This document shows positions 11,844-23,143 of a stretch of 64,000 bases of DNA, in pieces (position 1 is the first letter of the stretch; every line of letters begins with the position of its first letter). The stretch is from assembly GCA_028753945.1 (NCBI GenBank), contig JAPNXP010000017.1:62001-126000 (forward strand), in the 5' to 3' direction. The DNA is from Hexactinellida sp. DTS-2022. Its lineage: Eukaryota; Porifera; Hexactinellida. The position numbers were made by a program, and so were the translations under genes. Under the pieces are notes generated by a model. That model saw only the letters and a list, made by a program, of their open reading frames with translations. It ran no database searches and was not told the origin of the DNA.

Positions 11844-12550
11844 ATTTGATGTGGGAGGATATTGCTAAGAGGAAAAGGGGTACAAAACCACCAAATATAT
11901 CAATTGGTATGCCCCAAGACTTCAGACAAGTATCCACTATTCTCTATCAAGAAGGGCAATCTCCTCAAATTTTAAGAGTTAAATTAATTAAACATTCACC
12001 AGATCAGAAATTGGGATTTTATGTACGTGATGGGAAAAGTGTTAGGATGACTACTAATGGAATAGAAAGAGTGGATAGTTTTTTCATATCTCGTTTAGTT
12101 ATGGGTGGATTAGCTGAAGGAACCGGGTTGCTTAGTGTAGAGGATGAAATTTTAGAAGTAAATGGTATCGAAGTTGCTGGTAAAACATTGGATCAAGTTA
12201 CTGACATTATGGTAGCCAATAGTAAAAATCTAATTCTCACGATTCAACCTGCTTCTGCACCTAAAATGGCTCCTACTCATAAATTAATTGAAAAACCTTC
12301 ACTTGTAAATACTACTGTGCAATCAGACCCTCACCTTGGAGAATGCTCTAACTCTCATAATATAGCAAATGCCTCTTCTTCCACAGGTCAATATTTAACA
12401 TCTGAAGTACTCGTTCATGATGCGACTGTATCACTACCTAATCCTAATACAACTGACATTGTACATAGTTTAATGGAATCTCATGCAAACCCTGAAGATT
12501 CACTCACTGAAATATCTGATGACATCGCTAATGAACGTACAAAGCTCTAA
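11844..12550 (+). CDS. PARD6: Par-6 polarity protein, terminal coding exon (CRIB-like motif plus PDZ)
   Basis: The reading frame contains the Par-6 partial CRIB motif ([16 protein letters not shown]) followed by a PDZ domain. The PDZ carries the loop GFYVRDG, the block [17 protein letters not shown] and the run [17 protein letters not shown], all near-diagnostic of Par-6. Par-6 binds Cdc42-GTP through CRIB-PDZ and aPKC through an N-terminal PB1 domain, and sets cortical polarity. The PB1 region is not in the window, so upstream exons probably lie beyond position 1, which puts the array in the preceding intron. I place the exon start after a TTTGTAG acceptor at 11841-11843 (phase 1); another TAG at about 11814 is possible. 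The ~100-residue tail after the PDZ is Ser/Thr/Asn-rich. Stop at 12548-12550. The frame is intact and looks functional, but a processed copy is not excluded. Confidence 0.85.
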
Positions 12551-13362
12551 TTCTCAACAATCCGATGATTACTATTAGTTTACAATATCATTATATATAA
12601 TTTAAGAATGTTTTATTTTATATTTCGTTTCTTGAATATTATAGAAACTTTATTGTTAGAGTGCTGCCTTAAAATAGTATTATACAGCAGGCTGATCCGT
12701 TTGTATTTATAATCCTTTAATTTCACCTACCAAAATAATCGCGTTAATTGTACTGTGTAAATATGGTGAATTATTTGTCTAGGCCAATCGCTGTGAAAAA
12801 ATAAACCAAATATCTATCTTCTCACACGAAGTATACACAACTTTCGATGCTAATATTCTTAATCACGATTGAACTATGATTACTAAGTTTTCTTGCCTAG
12901 TAATTATTACCAAGTAATATAGTAACATCAAAGTCATTGTCCTTTATGAACGATAATGGGTTCAATAAATTTTTAAGTTTCAAAAAGTGTCGTATTGCTG
13001 GTTAAGTTTAATCGCTAATCAAAGAAATAATATCGCTTTTTGGAGGTTTTATTTCTTATGCGAATGACATAGGAATCTCCCAATAAGAAATTTAGTGATT
13101 TGCTACAAATCTCTTCCTCTTAAGACCCCTTCAAATAGCTTTAATGCATTTAACCTTCGCCTCAAGCTCAGTAGTCAGTACGTTCGGCTTCATGAGCCCA
13201 TCGCCCGTTGCTATCACCTATACTAATCGCTTCTAATTCTGCTTCACCAAGATGTTTGACACTTGGAACATCCTTTTGTTCCTGGCGGTTTATTTCGCAT
13301 ATTTTAATTCTTCAGTGATTATTCCTTGTATTTAAATACACTCACACCTACCAAAAGTATTC
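12551..13362 (+). other. Probable Par-6 3' UTR and unique flank
   Basis: No coding potential is evident. AATAAA hexamers lie at 12800-12805 and 12964-12969 and are candidate poly(A) signals for the Par-6 transcript. The remainder up to the foldback element shows nothing recognisable. Confidence 0.4.
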
Positions 13363-13370
13363 GTACCAAT

Positions 13371-14665
13371 CGTGACCTTCGTTATATAAGGCCTTACTAC
13401 TACGAACCATGGATTACTTAAAGGCCATTGATTATTAGCTGACATATCTTTATCTCAATAGCTAGTAATGAGAGACCTGAGAAATGCATTATAATTGTAT
13501 AGGAAGTTAGGAACATGATATCAAGGCATACATAACACCCTTTAGGATTGTGATATACGTATCACCATTTGATTACGTAATCGCTCTTTTTCGTGGGGAT
13601 TATCGTGTTTTTATAGCCTGCTTTTAACATAGTTAAACGCGTTATAAATGTTCAAAATGGGAACATGAGGATGTTCATAACTCGTTGAATGAAATATATC
13701 GAAATTATAAATGGAATGTTGACACATTCCTCGGTTGCCAGGGAAATGCATATTTCTTAAAATGAGCCATAATTCAAACTATCGATATTATGTAAATTAT
13801 GCTAGTACTGATATACCGTATTTCCCCGAATAAGCGCCGGGTCAATAAAAATGACATTGGTATGATAAAATTTAACACATTACTAGATCACTGTAATGTA
13901 ATTCCATTGATTTTGGCAACTTCAGTAGGTATACTGTGGTGGAAACCATTAAACCCACTTAAATATTATATTCTGGATTTTTCACAAAAATTTCAGGATA
14001 ATTTTGGCCCACGAAAACAATAAGCGCCGGGGCGCTTATTCGGGGAAATACGGTATCCGTAATAGGTAACTTCCTATTCATTGATAATACATTTTCTAGG
14101 CCTAACTTCAATATTCTTTGAGATAATGCTATTATTTGCACCTAATTCTTTATATGGTAATACACTCATTATCTCAAAGATTATTGAAGTTAGGCAGTAG
14201 AAAATGTATTATCAATGAATAGGAAGTTACCTATTGCGGGTAGATCAGTACTAGCATAGTTTACATAAAATAGATAGTTTTTGAGTTATGGCTCATTTTA
14301 AGAAAATTGCATTTCCCTGGCAACATAGGAATGTGTCAACATTCCATTTATAATTTCGATATATTTCATTCAACTAGTTTTGGACATTTATAACGGTTTA
14401 ACTATGTTAAAAGCAGGCTATAAAAACACGATAATCGAAAATAGCGATTACGTAATCAAATGGTGATATATTACAATTCTAGAGGGTGTTATGTATTCCA
14501 TGATATCATGTTCCTAACTTCCTATACAATTATAATGCATTTCTCAGGTCTGTCATTACCAGCTATTGAGATAAAGATATGTCAGCTAATAATCATTGGC
14601 TTTTAAGTCATCCATGGTCCAGCAAAATCTACTCAGTAGTAAGGCCTTATATAACGAAGGTCACG
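13371..14665. mobile_element. Foldback element, copy 1
   Basis: Long inverted arms start CGTGACCTTCG and end CGAAGGTCACG, flanked by a perfect 8-bp duplication GTACCAAT (13363-13370 and 14666-14673). The arms run several hundred bp, with blocks such as CTTTATCTCAATAGCTAG and GATTACGTAATCG on both sides. No transposase is present. A 238-bp MITE sits inside at 13816-14053. Eight-bp duplications occur in hAT, P and Merlin superfamilies; the terminus does not settle which. Confidence 0.85.
13816..14053. mobile_element. TA-flanked MITE nested in foldback copy 1
   Basis: Terminal inverted repeats CCGTATTTCCCCGAATAAGC are flanked by TA on both sides. The related foldback copy at 51840 reads GATATATCCG with no insert, giving an empty-site control. 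The TA duplication points to the Tc1/mariner group. It is related to the element at 39274-39534. Confidence 0.9.
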
Positions 14666-14675
14666 GTACCAATCA

Positions 14676-15130
14676 ATATTTTTGACACGAATGGTATACG
14701 GCGGAAATATATGAATTCATGTGTGTCTTATCAAACTATTCTGAAGTATAGTATTCTTCGAGTTTGGTTAATAGCTTTTTATACCAATTCAGGGGCATCG
14801 CACGGCTCTGAAAAGTCTCCGGCCCAACAGTTAAAGTGGTCCGGCCAAAGCCGGACCTGCCGGACCGCGTGCTACGCCTGTGAATTGTTTGGGTCCATCT
14901 TTAGTCAACATTTCCAAAGTGGCTTACATATTTCTGCCATGTGCCACTTGTGCTACAAGTGTCACAAAAAAAATTTCCCCCAGTAACTTTAAATTAACTA
15001 ATTGTAGGAAGTCACTTTAAATTAACTAATTGCTCGAATTGCTTTATGAGGTCTATATTTCAAATCATAACTCTCGTAAACCTCGGAGGCCAATTAGATA
15101 TTCAATTACAATTCAATATCGGCATTCCAA
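14676..15130. repeat. Dispersed repeat family, copy 1
   Basis: This stretch resembles 62820-63060: both have TTCATGTGTGTC..TATCAAA, then a motif of CATGTGCCACTTGTG type, then repeated AACTAATTG. Related CACTTGTGGCA motifs occur near 31600. No ORF of note. The class is unknown. Confidence 0.45.
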
Positions 15131-15388
15131 AGAAAGAATTGACGTTTCAATTTATACCCATAATATAATGCAGGACAATTTGGGTTCCTAATTATAGTTG
15201 AGCCTTAAGCCACCACGTGCCACTTGTTCCCACCTTATACCATAGTGGCATTTGGAAAACTAATACATGATGCCGAAAGAAGATAATTTTAAACCTAATC
15301 AATTTGTATGTGAGTTGAAAGCTTCTACAATTTATTAGTCGCATGCGTAGAATACGAATTTGAAATCAAAATTGAAATATCACATATA

Positions 15389-15550
15389 CAGTACACCCTC
15401 GCTAATCCGAACAGACTTTTCCGATTCAAAAAAATTCAGTTCCGATTAGTGAATTCGTTCGGATTATTGAAGTAATACATTTTATATAGGTATCTATAGA
15501 ATGATACCCCGATTATCCGAACCAAACTTGTCCAAATCTTTTTAATCCCA
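15389..15550. mobile_element. Possible pogo/Tigger-type terminal fragment
   Basis: The sequence starts CAGTACACCCTCGCTAATCC and has TCCGAAC/TTCGGA repeats typical of pogo-like termini. A related start (CCCTAGCTAAACCGAAC) lies near 49682. No transposase is visible. Confidence 0.35.
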
Positions 15551-15969
15551 ACGAAACTTATAGTATACTAAAATACTTGTCTCGCCTGGATGAAAGCCTG
15601 TTCGTGGCCATAGAGGACACTCCTAAATGTGCACCCAGTAGCGTATATAATTGACCGTTTAATGGAAACAACACATGACTCACTATTTATGTTATGTAAA
15701 TTATAATATACAAGCTGCTCGTCCGCGCTACGCGCGTTCTTACAACTTGCACTCGGGCCTGCGGCCCTCGCTTGTATTAAAGTAAATGCTCTTTCTGATG
15801 TTATGCCGTTTATTCAGCGAGGTTCGCATAATTCGTTTATTATTTAACTGCTCCTTCAATTTATAACCAAATCTCCTTGCCAAATTTAAATTATATAATT
15901 ATCCCTTATAATTACAGTTCCGAATTAAAGTGCAGACGGACAAATAATCATCGCGTTTAATATATAGTG

Positions 15970-16045
15970 CTAGATATACATAGATATAGATATAGATATA
16001 GATACATATATGATATATAGATAGTAGATTAGTAGATAGATGTGT
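15970..16045. repeat. GATA-type microsatellite
   Basis: Imperfect (AGATAT)n / (GATA)n tract. Simple sequence, no further signal. Confidence 0.8.
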
Positions 16046-16246
16046 GAGAATCTAAAAGAGACAGATGTAAACATCGATTTAAAAGAATAAAATGAAAAAG
16101 AAAACTCACCAAATTATAAGTTAATATTTAGCTTGATTTTATTGCCTGATATGAGCTTCATTACTTCTGGGTTCTAAGGTGATTAGAATTAAGCACAATA
16201 GTATATTGATATTATTAAATATAAAAGTGATTTTGGGGTAACTTAC

Positions 16247-16474
16247 TTCAATAATATCCTTCAATAGTTCAATTTTTTTAAATTGCAATGCAATATTGGC
16301 GTTCCCTCTTTTTCCGCTTCCTGGAAACTGCAGCGGGCGGTTCTTCTTTGCGGGAGGTTCTTCCTCGATATCTTTGTTTTCAGGGTTATCAGACTTATCA
16401 GAATGAATCAATTCTTCCTCAACAATTATAGAATTTAGTGAGAGTTTATCCATTTTAGCAATAGTATTTTGCAT
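16247..16474 (-). CDS. Possible first coding exon of an unknown gene
   Basis: An ATG at 16474 opens 76 codons that end in frame at a strong donor (GAA|GTAAGT, exon end at 16247). The peptide has an acidic half (SDNPENKDIEEEP), a basic patch (PPAKKNRPL) and then FKKIELLKDIIE, which may be helical. I do not recognise it. Upstream (16490-16690) is a ~85-bp tandem duplication containing CCAAT-like boxes, which could be promoter sequence. Later exons would lie to the left and I could not find them. It could be a host gene or a TE gene. Confidence 0.35.
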
Positions 16475-16517
16475 TATTGGTTTAAAACTTGTTTTATATA
16501 TTTATATATAGAATTAT

Positions 16518-16684
16518 TTGCTTATGACTATTACGGGAGCCAATGAAATAATGGGCCAATGCGCTAAATATACTGGTGTATTATTTGATTGGACAATTTA
16601 AATTTGCTTATGACTATTTCGGGAGCAAATAAAATAATGTTTCATCCGCCAAATTAGCAGAGTATTATTTGATTGGGCAGGTTA
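16518..16684. repeat. Imperfect ~85-bp tandem duplication with CCAAT-like boxes
   Basis: Two copies start ATTTGCTTATGACTATT and end TATTATTTGATTGG. The copies hold GCCAATGAAAT and (inverted) CCAATCAAATAAT. They lie just upstream of the possible minus-strand exon. Confidence 0.6.
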
Positions 16685-16822
16685 ACGAAATTGAAACAAC
16701 ATTACATTTATGTTTTACCTCTTTCTTATCATAGGCGTCGTTGCGGGGGGGGCGGGGGGGGCCTGCTCCCCCCGGAAAAATGTCGGGGGGGGCAGCATAG
16801 GTCTCGCCCCCCCCAGATTTCG

Positions 16823-17029
16823 CATACCTGCCAACCTATTTGAGTCATGTCCCTATACAGGGCTCCAATTTTCCCCTGTACATTGGCCAAAATCAATGTA
16901 CACCTCCCAAAAATCTCTCGCTCGCTGCGCTCGCTCGTCCAAGGAATTACTATTCACTTACATTGTTAAATTAGTATTTGGAAAGGAGAAAGCATTGAAT
17001 TATATATTGTACAGGGAATCCCTGTACGC

Positions 17030-17067
<38 letters not shown>

Positions 17068-17444
17068 AGGGTTTCATCCAGGCGTATGCAACGCGCCTGT
17101 AGGCGCGTAAATTTGGATGAAAAAATTTCTAGGCTCGCGAAAATCGAGAGATGCTCCCATAGACTTAATACAAAATGATTAATTTAGGCGCGTGTGAGCG
17201 ATCTCAAACTAAATCTAGGTGCGCGGGAAATTTAGTCTGGATGAAAGCCTGTATATAAACCAGTTGTGCCTTCATGTGGTCAATGCAGAATGCATGGCAG
17301 AATATACTATCATCACTGTAGACATTTTTAGGCATTATTTGACACATAATTAGTAAATTAAAAATCCCTGTACGCCTGTACTGAACCGCCAAAATGTTTA
17401 AATACTGTACTGTACAGGGAATCCCTGTAGGTTTGGCAAGTATG
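16823..17444. mobile_element. MITE nested in the 16730 hAT element
   Basis: Inverted ends CATACCTGCCAACC and GGTTTGGCAAGTATG are flanked by ATTTCG on both sides (16817-16822, 17445-17450), a 6-bp duplication. The interior has repeated palindromic blocks of TACAGGGAATCCCTGTA type. Confidence 0.75.
17067..17251. mobile_element. hAT-type MITE, third nesting level
   Basis: Ends CAGGGTTTCATCCAG / CTGGATGAAAGCCTG are flanked by a perfect 8-bp duplication TATATAAA (17059-17066, 17252-17259), at the edge of a (TA)n tract. GGCGCG motifs lie inside. Related ends occur near 15580 and 33500. Confidence 0.85.
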
Positions 17445-17704
17445 ATTTCGTCCCCTCAGCTGGCGTTTCTCTTGAAAATTGGTTGAAACAGTGGAGGATA
17501 ACAGCTTTTTAATTTGCCAAAAATTTCAAGTTGCATAAAGCTTTCTCAGTAAATTTACATCTCACTTACGTTATTTATTTACTATTTATACGTGATTTTT
17601 ACGTATTAATTGCATAATAAAATAAATGTCTTTTTTAAATGTTCTCTGGCTGCCCCCCCCAGATTTTTAGAAAAATTGGAAAGTTCGACGCCTATGTTTC
17701 TTAT

Positions 17705-18341
17705 AGTGATCTTGTTTGTTTCTTCTACGTATATTTCTGTTGATTTGGAGATATTGATCTAGTCAGTCCGTAGAGGTGGGTATAATGGGGTGTTTTTCGC
17801 TTTATGAGGTGTGAGTTTGCTCAAAAGAAAATATAAAACAAATAAACACGTTTTTGTATAAAAATAATGAAATGGATATACGTATAGATTTATACATACA
17901 TCATATGGAAAGAAGTAGAAGCTCAAAATAGAATCTTTTAGAATGCAATTACTCAGGAATTACACGCAACAGAGACACTACCCGAAAGCATTCATTCATG
18001 ATTCGTAAGAGCTATCATTAGTAAGTGATGTAAATCACAGATATACAGTAGTATATAGAATAATAATATCATAGAGGGAAACTGTTAAGATCTCCTCTAA
18101 ATAAGTATACACAATGTTGAACTATTAATTAAATCGGATCAAAATGTTCACTACCTGAAATAATTAGTCTTTGTTAGACTAATCCCAACTTCTGTCCAAT
18201 GTTGGCGGAAGTCTATATTCATGACGATGCATTGACTGAAATATCTATCTATAAAGAATTAGCTAAAAGATCTTGGAGTAGCATGCCGAAGCAATACTCC
18301 GAGAGAGTTCTTAAAGTGTAGCCGACATATATTCCTAGGAG
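17705..18341. other. Helitron 3' side, no gene seen
   Basis: No ORF of note. An inverted repeat ATTAGTCT...AGACTAAT lies at 18160-18181 and could be a terminal hairpin of the Helitron, but I see no CTRR terminus at the expected spacing, so the element end is undefined. Confidence 0.3.
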
Positions 18342-19027
18342 CTACTTATAATAAAATGGATCGAAGTGATAGAGCTCTTCGACATTGTGTAGTCGGTGCA
18401 GCACTACACCAAGTTTCTGGCCGCTGAACACAGGATTACTGTGTGTTGTAGATGACAATGTGTCATGAGCATAGATAGTGTCTACTCTCCACATATTAGG
18501 ATTAGTGTGAGTAGCATTGATAACTAATACATCTATCTCCGCTAGAGAACCCAATATAGCTAATACTACATCAGTACCCCATTCATTTGGTTTGCATATG
18601 AGGTCTAAATGATTGTTCAAATCCTCTTCACAGCTATAATGTAACATTTTCATTACATTATAACAGTGTAGAGGGCTGTTTCGAAATTGACGAATCAGTT
18701 GAAATTTTAAGTGTTCATATATTGCCTCTGAACCAAAAATAATATGTGCTAAGGATCGGTAAATACAATTACCATCTCCAGTTACAGGGCATAATTCAAA
18801 ATTGTGACCAAACAAATGTGATAGACTTGCTTCAAGCGATGCGTAGTAATTTTTAAAGTGCTATCAACAATAACCATTTCATTATTTCGGATGGATAATA
18901 TTGGTTGTATTTCCATATCAAGAGTCATTGCTATATGGTTACGCATGAGTAGGGAAAATTGGTTAACAGAACCTGTTAGAGATTCTATCAATTCATGTTG
19001 TCGAACTTGAGAGATAGGCAAACTTCC
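18342..19027 (-). pseudogene. Helitron OTU cysteine-protease domain (frameshifted)
   Basis: The 18815-18342 frame carries the OTU active-site block GDGNCIYRSL and a C-terminal His region (LYHFDPF). OTU domains are ubiquitin-type cysteine proteases found in many animal Helitron/Helentron proteins. The preceding piece (from 19027) is in the same frame as the helicase C-terminus but separated by a TAG at 19028-19030, and it joins the OTU part by a frameshift near 18800. One polyprotein with an old stop and a frameshift is the simplest reading; a separate ORF is possible. Confidence 0.75.
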
Positions 19028-20040
19028 CTATTTTTCAGTATTACCTGGAACCGAGTCTGGCTCAGAATCAGAAAATGCATTCTCGAATGACAAATTCATT
19101 GGGGAACAATATCCAGAGTTTTGGTTGGAAGGAGAAATGTTTCCCAGATGATATTGAAATACCTCCTTATAAACTACATTCCGTACCGAAACTCCACCAG
19201 AGGCAGAGTAAGTTCCTCCACATACCATTACTTTCAAGCCGCGAGGATTCTGGACTCTGCTAAGAGCAACATATAATTGTCCATGACTAAATATAGCCTC
19301 CGGAGTAGGTAAAATATACCAACTGAATTAAGACTCTGGCCCTGACCTTTGTTAATAGTAATACAAAATGCAGGACGAATTGGGAATTGTTTTCGCCTGA
19401 GAACAAACGGGAAGTCTGTCTCAGAAGGTATCATCACTATGCGAGGTATGAACACTCGTTTACCACGATGTGTGCCAGTTGCAATTTCAGCATCAATAAC
19501 ATGGCTTGACATTTCAATAATTGTTAAGCGAGAGCCATTACACATCCCTTGAGTGGGATCTAGACTACGCAAAAGTATTACTGAGGCGTATTTCTTAAGG
19601 TAGAGGCGATGCGGAGGTAAGCTAGCAAGCGTAATGGAATTTAAAAACTCAGTTGGATACATGGCAGCCTGATTAGAATCTACAGAATCCGCACTCAATA
19701 ATACTTTAGCCTCACCGGGTATTTTATTCATCACAAGCTCATTGATTTGATCTGTTGTGTCGTTCTTAGGACACATAATTATGCGGGAAGTGATATAATC
19801 ACGATTTTGATAATTTTCCTTAATATCAGAGTAGATAGTTGTGACCAAGTCTGCGAAAGTTTCACCACGTACTATAAATTTCTCATTTATATGAACCATA
19901 TTATCTTCGTTTTGAGGTTCAGTACCATCACCTACTCTTAGCAAAAAGTCTGAGAATTCGCTCACTTCAACAGAATCCTGAGAAGATAATTGCTGAAGAC
20001 GCATGTTGATCATTAATTTCATCACTTTAACACAACCCAA
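19028..20040 (-). pseudogene. Helitron helicase C-terminal half
   Basis: Continues the Pif1-like helicase in another frame after a shift near 20030. Visible blocks are IIMCPKNDTTDQIN, GMCNGSRLTI, FPIRPAFCITINKGQGQSL and, after another shift near 19250, SRV-type and NVVYKEVF motifs typical of Helitron helicase ends. At least two frameshifts separate parts that are contiguous in intact relatives. Confidence 0.85.
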
Positions 20041-21605
20041 ATTGGTGACCTATTTAAACAGGCAGATACAACTTCTGATCTAGTTCCGTGCCTAATCACT
20101 GGTAGAATTTGACGAAAATCACCTCCAAATACGATAACCTTTCCACCAAAAGGTTGGTCACACGAACAAAGGTCTCTCAAACTCCGATCTATACACTCAG
20201 CAGCATGCCTATGTATCATTGGGGCTTCATCCCATACTAATAACTTGGCAGATTGTATTAGTTTAGCTAAGGCACTCTGTTTAGAAATGTTACACACGGA
20301 CAACTCATTCACAGGAATTGGAATCTTTATCCTAGAATGAACAGTCCTCCCGCCTTGCAGCAGGAGAGCTGCTATCCCAGAAGAAGCCATCGCTAGTGCG
20401 ATCTGACCCTGTGATCGGACTTTAGCTAATATCGTGTTGTACAGAAAGGTTTTGCCAGTACCTCCGGGTCCATCAATAAAAAATGCTCTCTGGGCAATCA
20501 TTGGATCATTGATTACCTCCATTATGCATTCAAATACGTCAGTTTGATCAGAGTTAAGCCCCCGGATATTTTCCTCAGCAACAGTTAATTGTTCAGTGAC
20601 ATTATAATCCATTTCATATCGAATGATGCTAGGTTGGTCATAGGGACTCTTGGCAAGAGACGGAAGTGGCATTCCAGGAAAATCTGATAGTGATTTACCC
20701 CTTTGTTCTAGTCGATACTGAATATCTATTAATGCCTTGTTAGTCAAGTGCTCGTTCAATTCGAGATTGGGAGCTAATACTCTAGCTTTAAATAAATAGT
20801 CCTCAGACAGGGAGACTTTATGCTTATTCCACAAAGCTAGTGGTTCAGATGGCTCGTTGAACAAAAGAATAGTCACAAACAGCTGGCGTAGCTGTGTTGG
20901 TACTTCACTTATCGCAGCTGCTGTCAAGCAGTCATCAGATTCCTGATCATCCTCCAACAGGCCTCGTCTACGGGCTGCTTCCTTAAAGGTATCACACACG
21001 GTGCCGTCAGGGAGAGTGCGGATATCCTGAAAACTGGTACAGCCCGTGACATGATTAAGAAGCATTCTTAAGAAATAACGGCCACCGTCACCTGGATGAG
21101 CTGAATAGACACGACCAATCACGGTGCCATGTCCTTTGATCCTCTCCTTCCATTCACGATCAGTCTTATCCCACACAAATTTATCGGGAAAATTTGTGTA
21201 AGTAAGATCCCTTGCACTCGCAAATTTTTGATTAGCAACAAACCACCCAGTGAGGGTAGTGTGTCTCTGCCTACTGAGTACATCTTCTATAGAAGCACTT
21301 TCAGCAAATACTACAGGCTGCTGATCTTCCAGGTGCAAAGCTAGTCTCATCACATGTGGAAAATTTGCGTGGAGATCAAATGCAAAGAGACGATAGCAAG
21401 CTTCAGTAGCAGACACGTATCGAGCTTCTAGATAGTTTACAATTTCATCTACGTTCTTAGTCTTACTACTTTCACTACTGTCGGCAGTGTGGAACTCTAC
21501 AATGGCTCTATCATGACCCTTGTACACGTATTTGTATAGATATTTAACTGCACTAACTGTACTGCAAATCTCAACATTAATATGTGCATTATATTTCAGA
21601 AGTAA
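20022..21605 (-). pseudogene. Helitron Rep catalytic-tyrosine region plus Pif1-like helicase core
   Basis: The first Helitron residues after the insertion read LLKYNAHINVEICS, then YLYKYVYKGHDRA, the Rep tyrosine motif. Downstream is the helicase with Walker A (GPGGTGKT), Walker B (LLVWDEAPM) and the FGGDFRQILPV block. This part would unwind donor DNA during rolling-circle transposition. The open frame runs upstream to 21749, but those codons come from the inserted hairpin element and are not Helitron sequence. The frame is lost near 20025. Confidence 0.9.
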
Positions 21606-23027
21606 AAAATCCAAAATTGCACCCTGTGCCGACGCATGTTCCTTTGGTGGCACTATATTTTGTTGGTTGTTTATTGATAGTGCCTCCAAAGGAACATGCT
21701 GTCGGCGCAGGCTGCAATTTTGGATTTTTTTTCGCCATGTCATCATCACTATGAAGGTGTTAAATTATTTCAAAAAGGTGTTACAGAAGGCATCGACCCT
21801 TAGAGTGGTGGAAGTTTCCATTTAGTTCATATAATTTTAGAGATATTCAAGTTTGAGTAGAATGTAATAGCTGATGACTCAGCATTTTTTATGTGTGTGT
21901 TGGGTCATCACCCAACATCAACTAACCCATTTTAAATATCGAATTAACAAAATTGTAAAAATACATTTTTTTGACGATGTCATGATCACCTCAAGGTGTC
22001 AATACCCACTTGTATAGGTGGTACCTGGCATAAGGACCAATTGATAAATTGAAAGTTTGTTTCTATCTTGTATCATCTCTGAGATTAATGAAATTTATCT
22101 AATTAGTATAAATATTTAATTTATTTATATATTATTTAACACGATTATTATATACAGCAAAATAAATTAAGTTCAATTATTTGCAATTATTATTAATTTA
22201 AATTAAATTTCACTATAATATTTGAATTCCACGCACTCGATAACCCCAATAATCTATTTGGAACCGTCTATAAGTTAAATACAAAATGAATTAATTATAA
22301 TTAATTAAGTCAGTCATTAATTGTGCAAGAATATTCTCGCCGAAATAAATATAATCACTTAATCTGTCGTTGTTGTGGAATGTAAAATCTTAACGGTTCT
22401 ATCATAAACCATCTTTAGTTTAATGCCATTCATTCATTATGTATTGATAATAAATTATATTATTAGTTATTTATTTTAGCAATGTTATCCATGGTTGGTT
22501 GAGTTGAGTCAACAAATTCCTTATATTATTATATTATATTCAATCCATTGTATAGTAATACTAGAATTAAATAGAAGCCAGCTGGAATTTATAAGTTGAA
22601 TCAATTTAATTATCGCAAGTTGAAACAATAGTGAGAGATTTAACAAGTTCAATCAATATAATTATTACAAGTTGAAACAATGGAATTAGATTTCACAGTT
22701 TTATTGAAATTGAAGTGTTGAGTAAACAAAGGAATTTCAACCCCCATTTATGGCAGAAATTAAACCAATTTTAACAAATTTCTTCTCCCATCAGACGCAG
22801 AATTTTAAGATAAATCCAAATATTAAATAAAATTTTGGGGTTTATTAAAACATATTTTGAGTTATGGACCAGACAAATTTTGAAAGGTGTTAAAGATGTG
22901 TCAAAAATTTGTTAATCAAAAATCGTAACCCCAGGTGCAAATTAGACGGTCCCATCGCACCCACATGCCAAGTTTCAGCCCATCAACTATAAAGCTAAGT
23001 CCAGGGCACCGTCTACGGAGAAAAAAA

Positions 23028-23143
23028 ATCCAAAATTGCAGCTGTGCCGACGCATGTTCCTTCGGTGGCACTATATTTTGGTGGTGGTTTATTGATAGTG
23101 CCTCCAAAGGAACATGCTGTCAGCACTGCTGCAATTTTGGATT
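23028..23143 (-). repeat. Internal terminal palindrome of the inserted dimer
   Basis: Marks the junction between the two units of the insertion. It abuts the B head of the neighbouring unit (CTACGGAGAAAAAAAATCC). Confidence 0.85.

Larger units (their letters stand above)
16730..17696. mobile_element. hAT-type element, TIR CATAGGCGTCG
   Basis: Termini CATAGGCGTCG / CGACGCCTATG are flanked by a perfect 8-bp duplication TTTCTTAT (16722-16729 and 17697-17704). G8/C8 runs lie just inside. It hosts the 16823-17444 element. The same family occurs at 36077-36390. Confidence 0.88.

Noticed and set aside
16710..17033. 107-codon frame with Gly-rich start
   Set aside because: It is created by G runs of the nested MITEs.
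18160..18181. Helitron 3' terminal hairpin
   Set aside because: The inverted repeat is real but no CTRR end follows at the usual 10-12 bases.
21520..21825. 101-codon + strand frame
   Set aside because: Antisense of the Helitron joined to the hairpin insertion.
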